Of a DNA stretch of 64,000 nt, positions 1-8,128 are shown one piece after another. The first letter of the stretch is position 1, and each line of letters starts with the position of its first letter. Position numbers and translations under genes: made by a program. Source of the DNA: Streptomyces sp. Ncost-T10-10d (GTDB lineage Bacteria; Actinomycetota; Actinomycetes; Streptomycetales; Streptomycetaceae); assembly GCF_900091955.1 (NCBI RefSeq), contig NZ_FMDF01000133.1, positions 1 to 64,000 on the forward strand. The letters run 5' to 3'. Under the pieces are notes generated by a model that saw nothing but the letters and a program-made list of their open reading frames with translations, did no database searches and was not told the origin of the DNA.

Positions 1-924
1 TTGTTCTGGCTCCAGTTCATGGAGTTGTTCTGACTCCAGGGTCGGGGCGCAGGGGGCGCGCATCGGTGTGATTCATGCCCCTGTAGCAAGGTGATTCGGC
101 CCCACACCGCGGCCACGGAACTGGTCGCTGCGATCCGAAGAGGGCACGTCGAGGACCTGCCGACCGCCCCACTGGCGAACGTCGCCGCCTGCGGGGCAGC
201 GGGCCCGGACGTTGATGGCCTTTCAGTGCTGGATCAGGCCGCCGACCGGGACGGCAGCGACGTGGCCGGATGCCGGAAGCGTCTGTGCCAGGGCGAGGCC
301 GATGTCGACCAGCGATGACCGGCGCAGGCAGGCTACGCCGGGAATCGGAGTCCAGACCGACCCGGGCGCCCCCCGTCGATCCTTGGTGGCGGGCCGTGGC
401 TGCCCCGATCGCACACCCCTGGCGCCGTACCGAGCCGACGGACGTTGCTCCGGACAGCCTCGATCTCGGCCTCGATCTTGCAGGCGAACGGTGACGCGGG
501 ACAGGGACGAGAAATCACGAAGTCCTGATACCGGGCCCCACTCCTTCGGCTCAACGTGCGGGGTGGGGCTCCATGTGTCCGGACCCGCGCCATGAGTGCG
601 CGTCGTACTGGTGGGCAGTATGACCGGGCCGCGTCGGGCTCACCGAGATCCGGCGGGAGCCGTGGCGCCGCAGGCACGGGGAGCGGCTCCGGGCGAGCGG
701 CCCGCCCGCCCCCGGTCGACACCCCGCCGAGGGCAGGGCAGCATGTAGGGGCGGGCGCCTTCCGGCCTCCGGACTGCCGCCTGTGTGACGCGGTGGCCGG
801 AGTTGAGGATCTTGAGTTGCCCGCCCGCCCGCCCGCCCCGCACGCCGCCGCGCAGTGCTCGCGGCGATGAGCGCCGACGCCACTGCGGTCGGCTGTTCCA
901 CGCCTCTCCGATGGGAGCACCATC
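1..924. other. Gene-poor left edge
   Basis: No open frame here looks like a gene: the short frames on both strands lack a convincing ribosome binding site and resemble no family I recognise. Two things are visible. A 15-base near-direct repeat (TTGTTCTGGCTCCAG at 1-15 and TTGTTCTGACTCCAG at 24-38, one mismatch) sits at the very start. A short CCCG run (five units) lies at about 820-839. The stretch may hold the eroded end of a gene from outside the window, but I cannot name one. Confidence 0.5.
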
Positions 925-1470
925 ATGCATCTGCACCCTCGACGCGCCGTGGTTTCTCTGCTCGCGTCCTCACTCGCACTGTCCGGCGCGATCGTCTTCG
1001 CGCCGACCGCCGGCGCAGTGCCTGCTGCGAGTTGCACGGTCACGCCCGCGGCAAACGGGACGTTCGTCACCATCTCCGGTGAGGGCTTCACCGCTCCGCG
1101 GAACCTCAACGACGGTGAGTCCACCGAGCCCTTGAACGTCGACGCGAACGGAAACTTCTTGCTGAAGCGCTTCCAGAAGAACGTCGACTACACCGTTCTC
1201 GCCGTCAACGAGGACCAGAGCAACATCTTCGTGAACTGCAGGATGGTCCAGCCCGACACCGGGACGGCCCAGCCCAGTTCGACCACGGGGACGGGCGACA
1301 GGAACGACCGGGTGCAGGGCCGCATAGCAGGAGACCTGGCCGGCCGCGACGCGGCCGAGACGAGCTGCAGCGAGCGGCCCATGCCGGACCGGAGCCAGAA
1401 TCACACCGACGCCTACTGGGAAGCGTGGGTGCAGGCAGCGGATCGCGCCTTCGACAGGGCCTGCGCATAG
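925..1470 (+). CDS. Small secreted protein, unknown function
   Basis: The 181-residue product begins with a classical Sec signal: a basic N-terminus (MHLHPRRAV), a hydrophobic core to about residue 27, and an Ala-rich cleavage region ending near AGA-VPAA. The mature part carries two cysteines in its first half (CTVTP and NCRMV) and two near the end (TSCSE and the penultimate residue), so disulfides are plausible. The ATG is preceded by GGGAG at a good distance. The first half reads like a small beta-rich domain (repeated T/G/F/V pattern) and the second half is charged. I do not recognise the family. Two strong hairpins follow, so it is probably a single-gene transcript. Confidence 0.65.
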   Translation: MHLHPRRAVVSLLASSLALSGAIVFAPTAGAVPAASCTVTPAANGTFVTISGEGFTAPRNLNDGESTEPLNVDANGNFLLKRFQKNVDYTVLAVNEDQSNIFVNCRMVQPDTGTAQPSSTTGTGDRNDRVQGRIAGDLAGRDAAETSCSERPMPDRSQNHTDAYWEAWVQAADRAFDRACA

Positions 1471-1554
1471 GTTGAGCGTCGGTATGGCTCTGCAACAGGC
1501 CGGGTGAGTGGCGGCAAGGGCAGATCGATCGCCTCATTTGCCGCAGGCGCCCTC

Positions 1555-1594
1555 CTCGGAGCCGGCCTCCGGAGACGGTGAGGCCGGCTCCGAG
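1555..1594 (+). terminator. Strong hairpin downstream of the secreted protein
   Basis: A perfect 15-base-pair stem (arm CTCGGAGCCGGCCTC at 1555-1569, complement at 1580-1594) with a 10-base loop lies 85 bases past the stop codon. The 3' side is TCTTG rather than a long T run, which is usual for Streptomyces terminators. Confidence 0.7.
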
Positions 1595-1610
1595 TCTTGT
1601 ACGGAGTCGG

Positions 1611-1651
1611 ACGGCTCGGCCCATCCGGCAGGACCGGACGGGCCGAGCCGT
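1611..1651 (+). terminator. Second hairpin, tandem terminator
   Basis: A perfect 12-base-pair stem (ACGGCTCGGCCC at 1611-1622, complement at 1640-1651) with a 17-base loop follows the first hairpin closely. Together they probably insulate the conservon downstream from read-through. From here to 1945 I see no gene, only the conservon leader. Confidence 0.55.
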
Positions 1652-1945
1652 TCCGTGTGTTCAGGGGTTCGCCCCTGTAGGCCGTTCGGGTGTTCGTCGA
1701 CCAGGTGCGAATGCGAAGTAATCGGTCTCTCGTGCGAGAGGTCATACCAGAGCGGGACGGATGGCGGGCAAGTTCGACAACTGCCCGTCGCTCCTGCGTG
1801 ATGGACGACTACTGTGTGTGTCCGGTGATCAACGGTGGGTTCATGTCTTTCGAGCCTGCCCGACCGAGAAACCGAGCCTGACCGACCACCGTAGGTGCCA
1901 CCGCATGAACGCCGATTCCTGGTGCCCCACGTACCGAGGACACTG

Positions 1946-3928
1946 ATGTCTCAACTTCGCGCACCCGAAGCGCGACCGGAACGCCGAGAGGGCGGACGGC
2001 ACGGCCGACCGGGTGCCCGTTCCCACTCGGCCACGGCCAGGCCGCGCGCCGCCCAGCCATCCCCCGAGGCGCGTATTCGCCCCCAACTCCTGCGCGCCGC
2101 GATGCTGCCGACCGTTGCCGCGGTGCTGAGCGGAGCCGCAGCGGTCATCTTCACCGTCCGCTCCACCGGAGCCCGGCCGTCCACCGAACTGTGGACGGCA
2201 CTGGGCGGGGCCGGTGCACTGGCCGTCGCCGCCGTGCTGGCCGCGTACTTGGCCGCCAACCGAGTCGCCACCACCGTCTTCCTCCGCTGCCTGGCGCTCC
2301 GCCGCACCAGCGCACTGGGCCGGGCCGAACTTCAGCGGGTGGTGGAACAGCTCCGCAACGGCGAACCCGTGCCCGCACGCAGACCCGCGCAGCCCGCCCC
2401 GCCCGGCAGCGACGCCTTCGAGCTGCTCGCGCAGGAACTCGGCCGCCAGCAGGAAGTCGCCCTGGTCGCGGTCATGGAGGCGTCCCGGCTCTCCGACCAC
2501 ACCGGCGAGGATCAGAAGGTCGAAGTTTTCGTCAATCTCGCCCGCCGACTGCAGTCGCTCGTACACCGCGAGATCCAACTGCTCGACGAGCTGGAGCACG
2601 AGGTCGAGGACCCCGATCTGCTCAAAGGCCTCTTCCATGTCGACCATCTCGCCACCCGCATCCGCAGGCATGCGGAGAACCTCGCCGTCCTCGGTGGCGC
2701 CGTCTCGCGGCGCCAGTGGAGCAATCCGGTCAGCATGACGGAGGTGCTGCGCTCGGCGATCGCCGAGGTGGAACAGTACCCGCGGGTCAAACTGGTCCCG
2801 CCGATCGACGGCACGCTGCGCGGACACGCCGTGGCCGACGTGATCCATCTTCTGGCCGAACTCGTGGAGAACGCCACCGTGTTCTCCGCCCCGCACACCC
2901 AAGTGCTGCTCCGTGCCCAGCAGGTCGCTGCGGGGCTGGCCCTGGAGGTCGAGGACCGGGGCCTGGGCATGCCGGGCAACGAGCAGAAGCGGATGAACGC
3001 CCTGCTCGCCGACCCCGACCAGGTCAATGTGTCCCATCTCCTGCAGGACGGGCGGATCGGCCTGTTCGTCGTCGCGTCACTCGCCCGACGGCACGGCATC
3101 GCGGTCAGGCTGCAGAGCAACATCTATGGAGGCACGCAGGCCGTACTCGTTCTCCCGCAGTCCCTGCTGGGCGTGGGCGGGGACGCTCCGGCCGAGGCCG
3201 ACGCGGCTCCGGTCCCGCCCCCGGGGCCCGTACACCGTCCGCCGGCCGAGGGCGAAACCGGAAGCCACCGCAAGCCGAACCCGCCCCTGAATTCCGGACC
3301 GGGCGCCGGTCCGGGCCCGTCACCGGCCCCGCGGGCGAGCGCCAACCGGCAGCCGTACGTACCCACTCAACCGCTCCGCCTGCATCAACCGAGCCAGCAG
3401 GCGGGACGCGAGGGCGAAGCACCACCGCTCCCACTGCGCGCCGAGCGCCTCGACCGCCCCACTCCGGCCGATGCCCGTCCGGGAATCCGGCGCCCGGATG
3501 AAACCGCTACGGCGCTCCACTCCGAGCCCGGAGTCGTACGCGGCACCATGGGCAGGCCCCAACTCCCCAGGCGTGCCAACCAGGAGCACCTGGTTCCGCA
3601 GCTCAGGGAGGCACCGGCCCCGCGCACCGAGGACGAACAAGCCCTGCACGACCCGGGACTCATGGCAGCCTTCCGCCGGGGCATCGAACTCGCGGAGGCC
3701 CGTAGCGAATCCGAGGCGGACACCGAACGGGGCCCGGACACGAGCCGTGGAACGGCGGTCCCGCAGACCTGGCAGGCCCGGACCCCGCGCGGACCGCTGC
3801 CGGTCCGCGGATTCATCGCGACCGTCGCATCGCACCATCCGGTCCCGGATCCGGCCCTGGATCCGGCCCCGGATCAGGACGCGGCCCCGGCCACCGACAC
3901 CCTCGAAGCGAATACCTCCAAGGAGTAG
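1946..3928 (+). CDS. cvnA: Conservon sensor kinase-like ATPase, CvnA
   Basis: A 660-residue membrane histidine-kinase-like protein, first gene of a conservon, a G-protein signalling module of actinomycetes. Two hydrophobic segments lie at about residues 48-71 and 81-104. An HATPase_c domain follows, with an N-box around 295-312 (ELVENATVFS), a G1 box near 334 (VEDRGLGMPG) and a G2-like segment near 369 (GRIGLFVVASLARRHG). I see no typical H-box phosphoacceptor, as expected for CvnA. Residues from about 420 to the end are a Pro/Arg-rich, probably disordered tail. I chose the ATG at 1946 because GAGGA stands just before it; the frame stays open upstream to 1895 without a better site. The gene is 7 bases from cvnB. 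Confidence 0.9.
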   Translation: MSQLRAPEARPERREGGRHGRPGARSHSATARPRAAQPSPEARIRPQLLRAAMLPTVAAVLSGAAAVIFTVRSTGARPSTELWTALGGAGALAVAAVLAAYLAANRVATTVFLRCLALRRTSALGRAELQRVVEQLRNGEPVPARRPAQPAPPGSDAFELLAQELGRQQEVALVAVMEASRLSDHTGEDQKVEVFVNLARRLQSLVHREIQLLDELEHEVEDPDLLKGLFHVDHLATRIRRHAENLAVLGGAVSRRQWSNPVSMTEVLRSAIAEVEQYPRVKLVPPIDGTLRGHAVADVIHLLAELVENATVFSAPHTQVLLRAQQVAAGLALEVEDRGLGMPGNEQKRMNALLADPDQVNVSHLLQDGRIGLFVVASLARRHGIAVRLQSNIYGGTQAVLVLPQSLLGVGGDAPAEADAAPVPPPGPVHRPPAEGETGSHRKPNPPLNSGPGAGPGPSPAPRASANRQPYVPTQPLRLHQPSQQAGREGEAPPLPLRAERLDRPTPADARPGIRRPDETATALHSEPGVVRGTMGRPQLPRRANQEHLVPQLREAPAPRTEDEQALHDPGLMAAFRRGIELAEARSESEADTERGPDTSRGTAVPQTWQARTPRGPLPVRGFIATVASHHPVPDPALDPAPDQDAAPATDTLEANTSKE

Positions 3929-3935
3929 ATGCACC

Positions 3936-4370
3936 ATGGCGACCGATATGTCGTCCGGTCAGGTCTCGGATCTCGACTGGCTGCTGAGCGGACTGGTCCA
4001 GCGCGTGCCGTACACACGCAGCGCAGTCCTCCTCTCCGCCGACGGGCTGGTGAAATCCCTCCATGGCATGGACGCCGACAGCGCCGACCACATGGCGGCA
4101 CTGGCCGCCGGCCTGTACTCGCTCGGCCGCAGTGCCGGCGCGCGATTCGGCGACAGCGGCGACGTAAGACAGGTGGTGGTCGAGCTCGACTCCACACTGC
4201 TGTTCGTCTCCACCGCCGGGTCGGGCACCTGCCTCGCCGTTCTCGCCGGCCGCGAGGCGGACGCGGCGGTGCTCGGCTACGAGATGACCATGCTGGTCAA
4301 GAGCGTCCGGCCCTATCTGACGACTCCGGCGAGACAAGCGGCCGGGACACCGAGCGTCACGGGGTTGTGA
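3936..4370 (+). CDS. cvnB: Roadblock/LC7 protein, CvnB
   Basis: A 144-residue Roadblock/LC7-domain protein, second gene of the conservon. In this family such proteins act on the partner Ras-like GTPase, as GAP-like factors or scaffolds. The N-terminus (SDLDWLLSGLVQRVP) and the central LLSADGLVKS and ALAAGLYSLGRSA segments are typical of conservon Roadblock proteins. AAGGAG lies 11 bases before the ATG and overlaps the end of cvnA. The 3' end overlaps cvnC in a GTGA junction, pointing to translational coupling. Confidence 0.92.
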   Translation: MATDMSSGQVSDLDWLLSGLVQRVPYTRSAVLLSADGLVKSLHGMDADSADHMAALAAGLYSLGRSAGARFGDSGDVRQVVVELDSTLLFVSTAGSGTCLAVLAGREADAAVLGYEMTMLVKSVRPYLTTPARQAAGTPSVTGL

Positions 4371-4744
4371 GGGTGTCGGGTCCGCAGGACGGGCCGTTGC
4401 TCGACGACGCGGCAGGTCGGCTCATCCGCCCGTACACCGTGAGCAACGGCCGTACCCGTCCGACGACCGTGCTCGACCTGCTCTCCCTGGTGATGGCCAC
4501 CGGGACCGAGCCGCAGATCCATCTCGGTCCCGAGCACTCCGTCGCGCTGGGGCTGTGCGGTGGCCCCACCTCGGTGGCCGAGATCGCCGCCCATCTGCGG
4601 CTGCCCGCAGTCGTCACCAAGGTGCTCGTCTCCGATCTGGTGGACTGCGGGGCAGTCACCGCGCACCCGCCCGCCTTCCATGACATGCCCACCGACCGAT
4701 CTCTGCTGGAGGCAGTGCTCGATGGCTTACGACGACAGCTCTGA
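4367..4744 (+). CDS. cvnC: DUF742 protein, CvnC
   Basis: A 125-residue DUF742 protein, third conservon member. It has the family pattern: an N-terminal RLIRPYTVSNGRT segment, then a winged-helix-like part (SVAEIAAHLRLPAVVTKVLVSDLVD) that resembles an HTH, then a short C-terminal LLEAVLDGLRRQL. In conservons this protein is thought to bridge the sensor and the GTPase. The GTG start shares four bases with the stop of cvnB (GTGA), and the 3' end overlaps cvnD by 23 bases, so the module is tightly coupled. Confidence 0.92.
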   Translation: MRVSGPQDGPLLDDAAGRLIRPYTVSNGRTRPTTVLDLLSLVMATGTEPQIHLGPEHSVALGLCGGPTSVAEIAAHLRLPAVVTKVLVSDLVDCGAVTAHPPAFHDMPTDRSLLEAVLDGLRRQL

Positions 4745-5480
4745 CGGCTTCGGCAGCTCCGCCGCGTACGAGAACAGCGCAAGCCCCGAAGGCTTCGGAA
4801 GCCACGCAAGCCGCGCAAGGCATGGCCGTCCGGAAGGCTACGGAGACCCCGGTGGCGCCTATGACTCCGGCGACACCTATGGCTCCGGTGGCTCCGAAGG
4901 TTTTCCCGTCGCGCTCAAAGTGCTGGTTGCAGGCGGGTTCGGCGTCGGCAAGACGACCTTCGTCGGCGCGGTCAGCGAAATCGCACCGCTGAGCACGGAA
5001 GAGCTGCTGACCCAGGTCAGCGCCGCCACCGACAGCCTCGACGGCATCGAGTCCAAGACCTCCACCACCGTGGCGATGGACTTCGGCCGCATCACGCTCG
5101 ACGAGCAGCATGTGCTCTATCTGTTCGGCACCCCGGGCCAGGAACGCTTCTGGTTCATGTGGGACGAGCTCTCCCAGGGGGCGCTCGGAGCGGTCGTGAT
5201 CGCGGACACCCGCAGGCTCGCGGAGTGCTTCGCCGCCGTCGACTTCTTCGAGCGGCGCGGCATCGGATTCATCGTCGCAGTGAACGAGTTCGACGGCGCC
5301 TACCGCTACGCACCCGAGGAGGTACGGGCCGCGCTCGACCTGGGGCCGGACGTACCGGTCGTGCTCTGCGACGCCCGGATCGCCAGCTCCGGCACCGGGA
5401 CACTGGTCACACTGGTCCAGCACCTGATCAATGCCACCTCCGCCCCGGCCCCGTTGTCCGGCTTCGGAGCACACCCGTGA
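4722..5480 (+). CDS. cvnD: Ras-like GTPase, CvnD
   Basis: A 252-residue small GTPase, the output switch of the conservon. The P-loop GGFGVGKTT is near residue 70, the G3 motif FGTPGQERF near 134-142, and VNEFD near 187 replaces the usual NKxD, a substitution common in this subgroup. The first 55 residues are unusual: a Gly/Ser/Tyr-rich low-complexity tail with SDGFGSS and YGSGGSEG repeats, longer than in most CvnD proteins. The ATG lies inside the 3' end of cvnC, and the stop overlaps the next gene in a GTGA junction. Confidence 0.92.
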   Translation: MAYDDSSDGFGSSAAYENSASPEGFGSHASRARHGRPEGYGDPGGAYDSGDTYGSGGSEGFPVALKVLVAGGFGVGKTTFVGAVSEIAPLSTEELLTQVSAATDSLDGIESKTSTTVAMDFGRITLDEQHVLYLFGTPGQERFWFMWDELSQGALGAVVIADTRRLAECFAAVDFFERRGIGFIVAVNEFDGAYRYAPEEVRAALDLGPDVPVVLCDARIASSGTGTLVTLVQHLINATSAPAPLSGFGAHP

Positions 5481-6064
5481 CCCCGCATGCCGGCGGCCGG
5501 ATGCTGCTCACGCCTGTCGACCGGGACGCGTTTGTGCGTACCGAGCGGCTACGGACCCTGGGCCTCGGGGAACGTGCCGATGCCTCGTTCGACAACTTCG
5601 ACGCCTTCGCCGACCGGGTGGCCGAAGTGACCGGGGTGCCCTTCTCGATGGTCAACTTCATCGACGGCAACCGGCAGTTCCACGCCGGACTGCACATGCC
5701 GGCCGGCCCGCACAAGGGCTTCGACCTGGGCGCCACGGCCGCGGGCAGCGGCCGCGGCGGCCGGTATGTGGCCCTCGACCGCGGCTACTGCCCGCATGTC
5801 GTCGTACGGCGCAAGGCGCTCGTCCTGGAGGACGTCTGCGACTACCCACGGTTCGCCGGGAATCCGGTAGTCGACGAAATAGGCATCCGCTCCTACCTCG
5901 GTGCGCCCCTCATCGATCGCACGGGCATCGCCCTGGGCGCCGTCTGTGCGATCGACACCGTGCCCCGCCCGTGGGGCAGGGCAGGGCTCGACACGATCAA
6001 GTCCCTCGCGCAGGAACTCGTCGGCCACATTCATCGGCGGGAGGACAACAGCATCGGGATCTGA
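5477..6064 (+). CDS. GAF-domain protein linked to the conservon
   Basis: A 195-residue single GAF-domain protein translationally coupled to cvnD (GTGA overlap). The GAF fold is recognisable from FADRVAEVTGVPFSMVNFID, GYCPHVVVRRKALVLEDV and SYLGAPLIDRTGIALGAVCAID. It has no fused kinase, cyclase or phosphatase domain, so it probably binds a small ligand, or senses redox state through a cofactor, and passes a signal to the CvnA-D complex. Extra genes of this kind often follow cvnD. The ligand cannot be deduced. The start is the GTG at 5477; the ATG at 5501 is an alternative. Confidence 0.82.
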   Translation: MTPHAGGRMLLTPVDRDAFVRTERLRTLGLGERADASFDNFDAFADRVAEVTGVPFSMVNFIDGNRQFHAGLHMPAGPHKGFDLGATAAGSGRGGRYVALDRGYCPHVVVRRKALVLEDVCDYPRFAGNPVVDEIGIRSYLGAPLIDRTGIALGAVCAIDTVPRPWGRAGLDTIKSLAQELVGHIHRREDNSIGI

Positions 6065-6133
6065 CCGGGCGGCCCACGGCGGCCCGGTCCGTGAAGAGTC
6101 CTCGGCCGCGACCAGGCCTTGACCACGATGTGA

Positions 6134-6200
6134 CCTCGACCGTCTTCAGGCCTCGACCGTCTTCAGATCTCGACCGTCTTCAGATCTCGACCGTCGTACT
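6134..6200. repeat. 17-bp tandem repeat, about four copies
   Basis: The unit C/TCTCGACCGTCTTCAG plus one base repeats at 6134, 6151, 6168 and 6185, the last copy diverging at its end. It spans the space between the GAF gene and the convergent DUF2264 gene and runs over that gene's last codons and stop at 6180. Confidence 0.8.
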
Positions 6201-8090
6201 GTCCAAGAACGTCAGTACCACCGAGTCCGCACCTGCTCGCACCCGCACCGAGTCGCGCAGCGCCTCCGGATGAACGGTGTCCTGGGAGAGGGCGACGAGC
6301 GATACATGGATGCTCTGCCCGCCCGGGTGCGGTCGGCTGCGCAGATAGGGGATCGCGGAACGCGGTCCGTATGCATTGGACTGGACGTCACGCGCGACAG
6401 CGGCCCCCTCGGCACCGCCGTCCCAGCCGTACAGTGCGATCAGGGCGCTGCTCAGACCGTCGGCCGTACGGGCGAGCGCCCAGTCGGGACCCGACAGGGC
6501 GAACGGGCTCTCCGCATGAGCGACCGCGTGACCGCCCTCCCGCACCACCGCACCCTTGGGCGCTTCGACCCGGTGCACCCGGATCTCCCACGGGCCGTGC
6601 AGCACACTCGTCGTCTCGATCCGGTACGGGCGGTCGGCACCGGGCAGCCGGGCCGCGTACCAGGAGGCGGCGACGCGGTCCTCGCAGCGCAGCGGATGGA
6701 TCCGGCGGCGCAGCGACGGCGTGCCGTCCGAGGCGACGAGTGCCAGATGGTTGTCGATAGAGCGTGTCACGGCGTGCGGGGCGGCTTCGGGGGCCGTCGC
6801 CGTCGAGTAGGCGAACTTCGCGTAGTGCGGATCGTCCGCACCCTCGGACGGGTCGGCCGCCTCGTCGTACGGCGGATTGTGGTCGCTGCCGTGATTGATG
6901 AGCCGCACGATGCCGTCGTCGCGGGTGCCGTGGAGCAGCCAGCCGGGTGCGGGCAGCGCGGTGTACTGGTCGGACTCCTCGACGGGCAGCGGGAGTTCCC
7001 GTGCCGTCCACACCGGATGGTCCGCCGGGAGCAGCAGCCCGAGGAAACCCTTGCTCGCCCAGTACGGTGAGGCGGGACCGGAGTACGGCTGGGTGCTCGG
7101 CAGGAACGTGTCGTACCAGCCGAGCGCCAGCAGCCCCCGCTCGTCCGGCACACCACGCTCCGCGAAGTGCCGCATCGTGCCCGAGGCGAGCCGGCGAGTG
7201 AGCCCCGGCGCGAGCGGGGTGCAGTCGGCCAGCGCCCCCATCCACACCGGTGCGAGTGCGGCGAACCGGTACGTCAGTGAACGGCCCTGGTGGACCGGCG
7301 CACCGTCGGAGCCGAAGAAGTGCGGGTAGTCCTCCAGGAACCGACTGAGCCGCTGCCGGTAGACCTCGGTCCTGCCCCCGTCGTCGGCGCCCGCGATCCG
7401 CGACCACAGCAGCGGGTACAGATGCATGGCCCAGCCGATGTAGTAGTCGAAGTTCCGGCCGTCGCCGTCGGTGTACCAGCCGTCGCCGACGTACCAGTCC
7501 TCGATCCTGTCCAGATTGCTCTCGATGTCGGAGCGGCTGTAGGGGGCGCCGACCGAGGCGAGGAACTGCTCGGACACCACCTGGAAGAGCCGCCAGTTGT
7601 TGTCCCAGGTACGCCCGCCGACGAACCCGGAGAACCAGTCGACGACCCGTTCCTGGACCCGGGCGTCCAGCCGGTCCCAGATCCACGGCCGGGTCTCGTG
7701 CAGTGCGACCGCGACCGACGCCGCCTCCACCATCTGCTGCGAACAGTCCGTCAGCCGCGGCCAGGACTCACCGCTGCGGGGGTCCGTGCCCGCCGCCAGG
7801 CCCGCTGTGTACCGCTCGATCAATGCGGGGTCGGCCGCCCCGCCCGCACCCGCGATCCGGCAGGCGGCGAGCAGGAACGACCGGGCGAATCCCTCGAGAC
7901 CGTCCGAGACGACCCCCGACCAGCTGTTGCGGCCCGGCAGCCGGTACTGCGCGAAGCCGGGTGTCGCGTACGGCACCAGCGCGTCCAGCATCCGGTCGGC
8001 CGTCGCCTCCCAGTGGGCCCGGGTCCAGCCGGTACGGGAGGACAGGATCCGGTCGGGCGGCGGCAGTTGCAGATGCGGTGCGACGGACAT
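6180..8090 (-). CDS. DUF2264 family protein (locus 1)
   Basis: A 636-residue cytoplasmic-looking protein (no signal peptide) of the DUF2264 family. Family hallmarks are SDGLEGFARSFLLAACRIAGAG near the N-terminus, NNWRLFQVV, GWYTDGDGRNFDYYIGWAMHLYPLLW in the middle, and GPASPYWASKGFLGLLLP. The pattern suggests an alpha/alpha-toroid like those of unsaturated glucuronyl hydrolases and polysaccharide lyases. Members usually sit in sugar-utilisation loci; no activity is firmly established that I can name. It is the last gene of a probable M60-PL8-DUF2264 operon, 38 bases after PL8. A related gene lies at 53641-55542. AGGAG lies about 8 bases before the ATG. Confidence 0.85.
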   Translation of the reverse strand: MSVAPHLQLPPPDRILSSRTGWTRAHWEATADRMLDALVPYATPGFAQYRLPGRNSWSGVVSDGLEGFARSFLLAACRIAGAGGAADPALIERYTAGLAAGTDPRSGESWPRLTDCSQQMVEAASVAVALHETRPWIWDRLDARVQERVVDWFSGFVGGRTWDNNWRLFQVVSEQFLASVGAPYSRSDIESNLDRIEDWYVGDGWYTDGDGRNFDYYIGWAMHLYPLLWSRIAGADDGGRTEVYRQRLSRFLEDYPHFFGSDGAPVHQGRSLTYRFAALAPVWMGALADCTPLAPGLTRRLASGTMRHFAERGVPDERGLLALGWYDTFLPSTQPYSGPASPYWASKGFLGLLLPADHPVWTARELPLPVEESDQYTALPAPGWLLHGTRDDGIVRLINHGSDHNPPYDEAADPSEGADDPHYAKFAYSTATAPEAAPHAVTRSIDNHLALVASDGTPSLRRRIHPLRCEDRVAASWYAARLPGADRPYRIETTSVLHGPWEIRVHRVEAPKGAVVREGGHAVAHAESPFALSGPDWALARTADGLSSALIALYGWDGGAEGAAVARDVQSNAYGPRSAIPYLRSRPHPGGQSIHVSLVALSQDTVHPEALRDSVRVRAGADSVVLTFLDSTTVEI

Positions 8091-8128
8091 GGTGGTGCTG
8101 CTCCTCGGAAGGGGTGCGAAGGGGTGGA

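Noticed and set aside
819..840. CCCG run as a possible regulatory microsatellite
   Set aside because: Only five units in very G/C-rich DNA; no functional context.
333..1124. A 263-residue minus-strand frame at the left edge
   Set aside because: Low-complexity Arg/Pro/Ala content, no recognisable domain, and it overlaps the secreted protein at 925.
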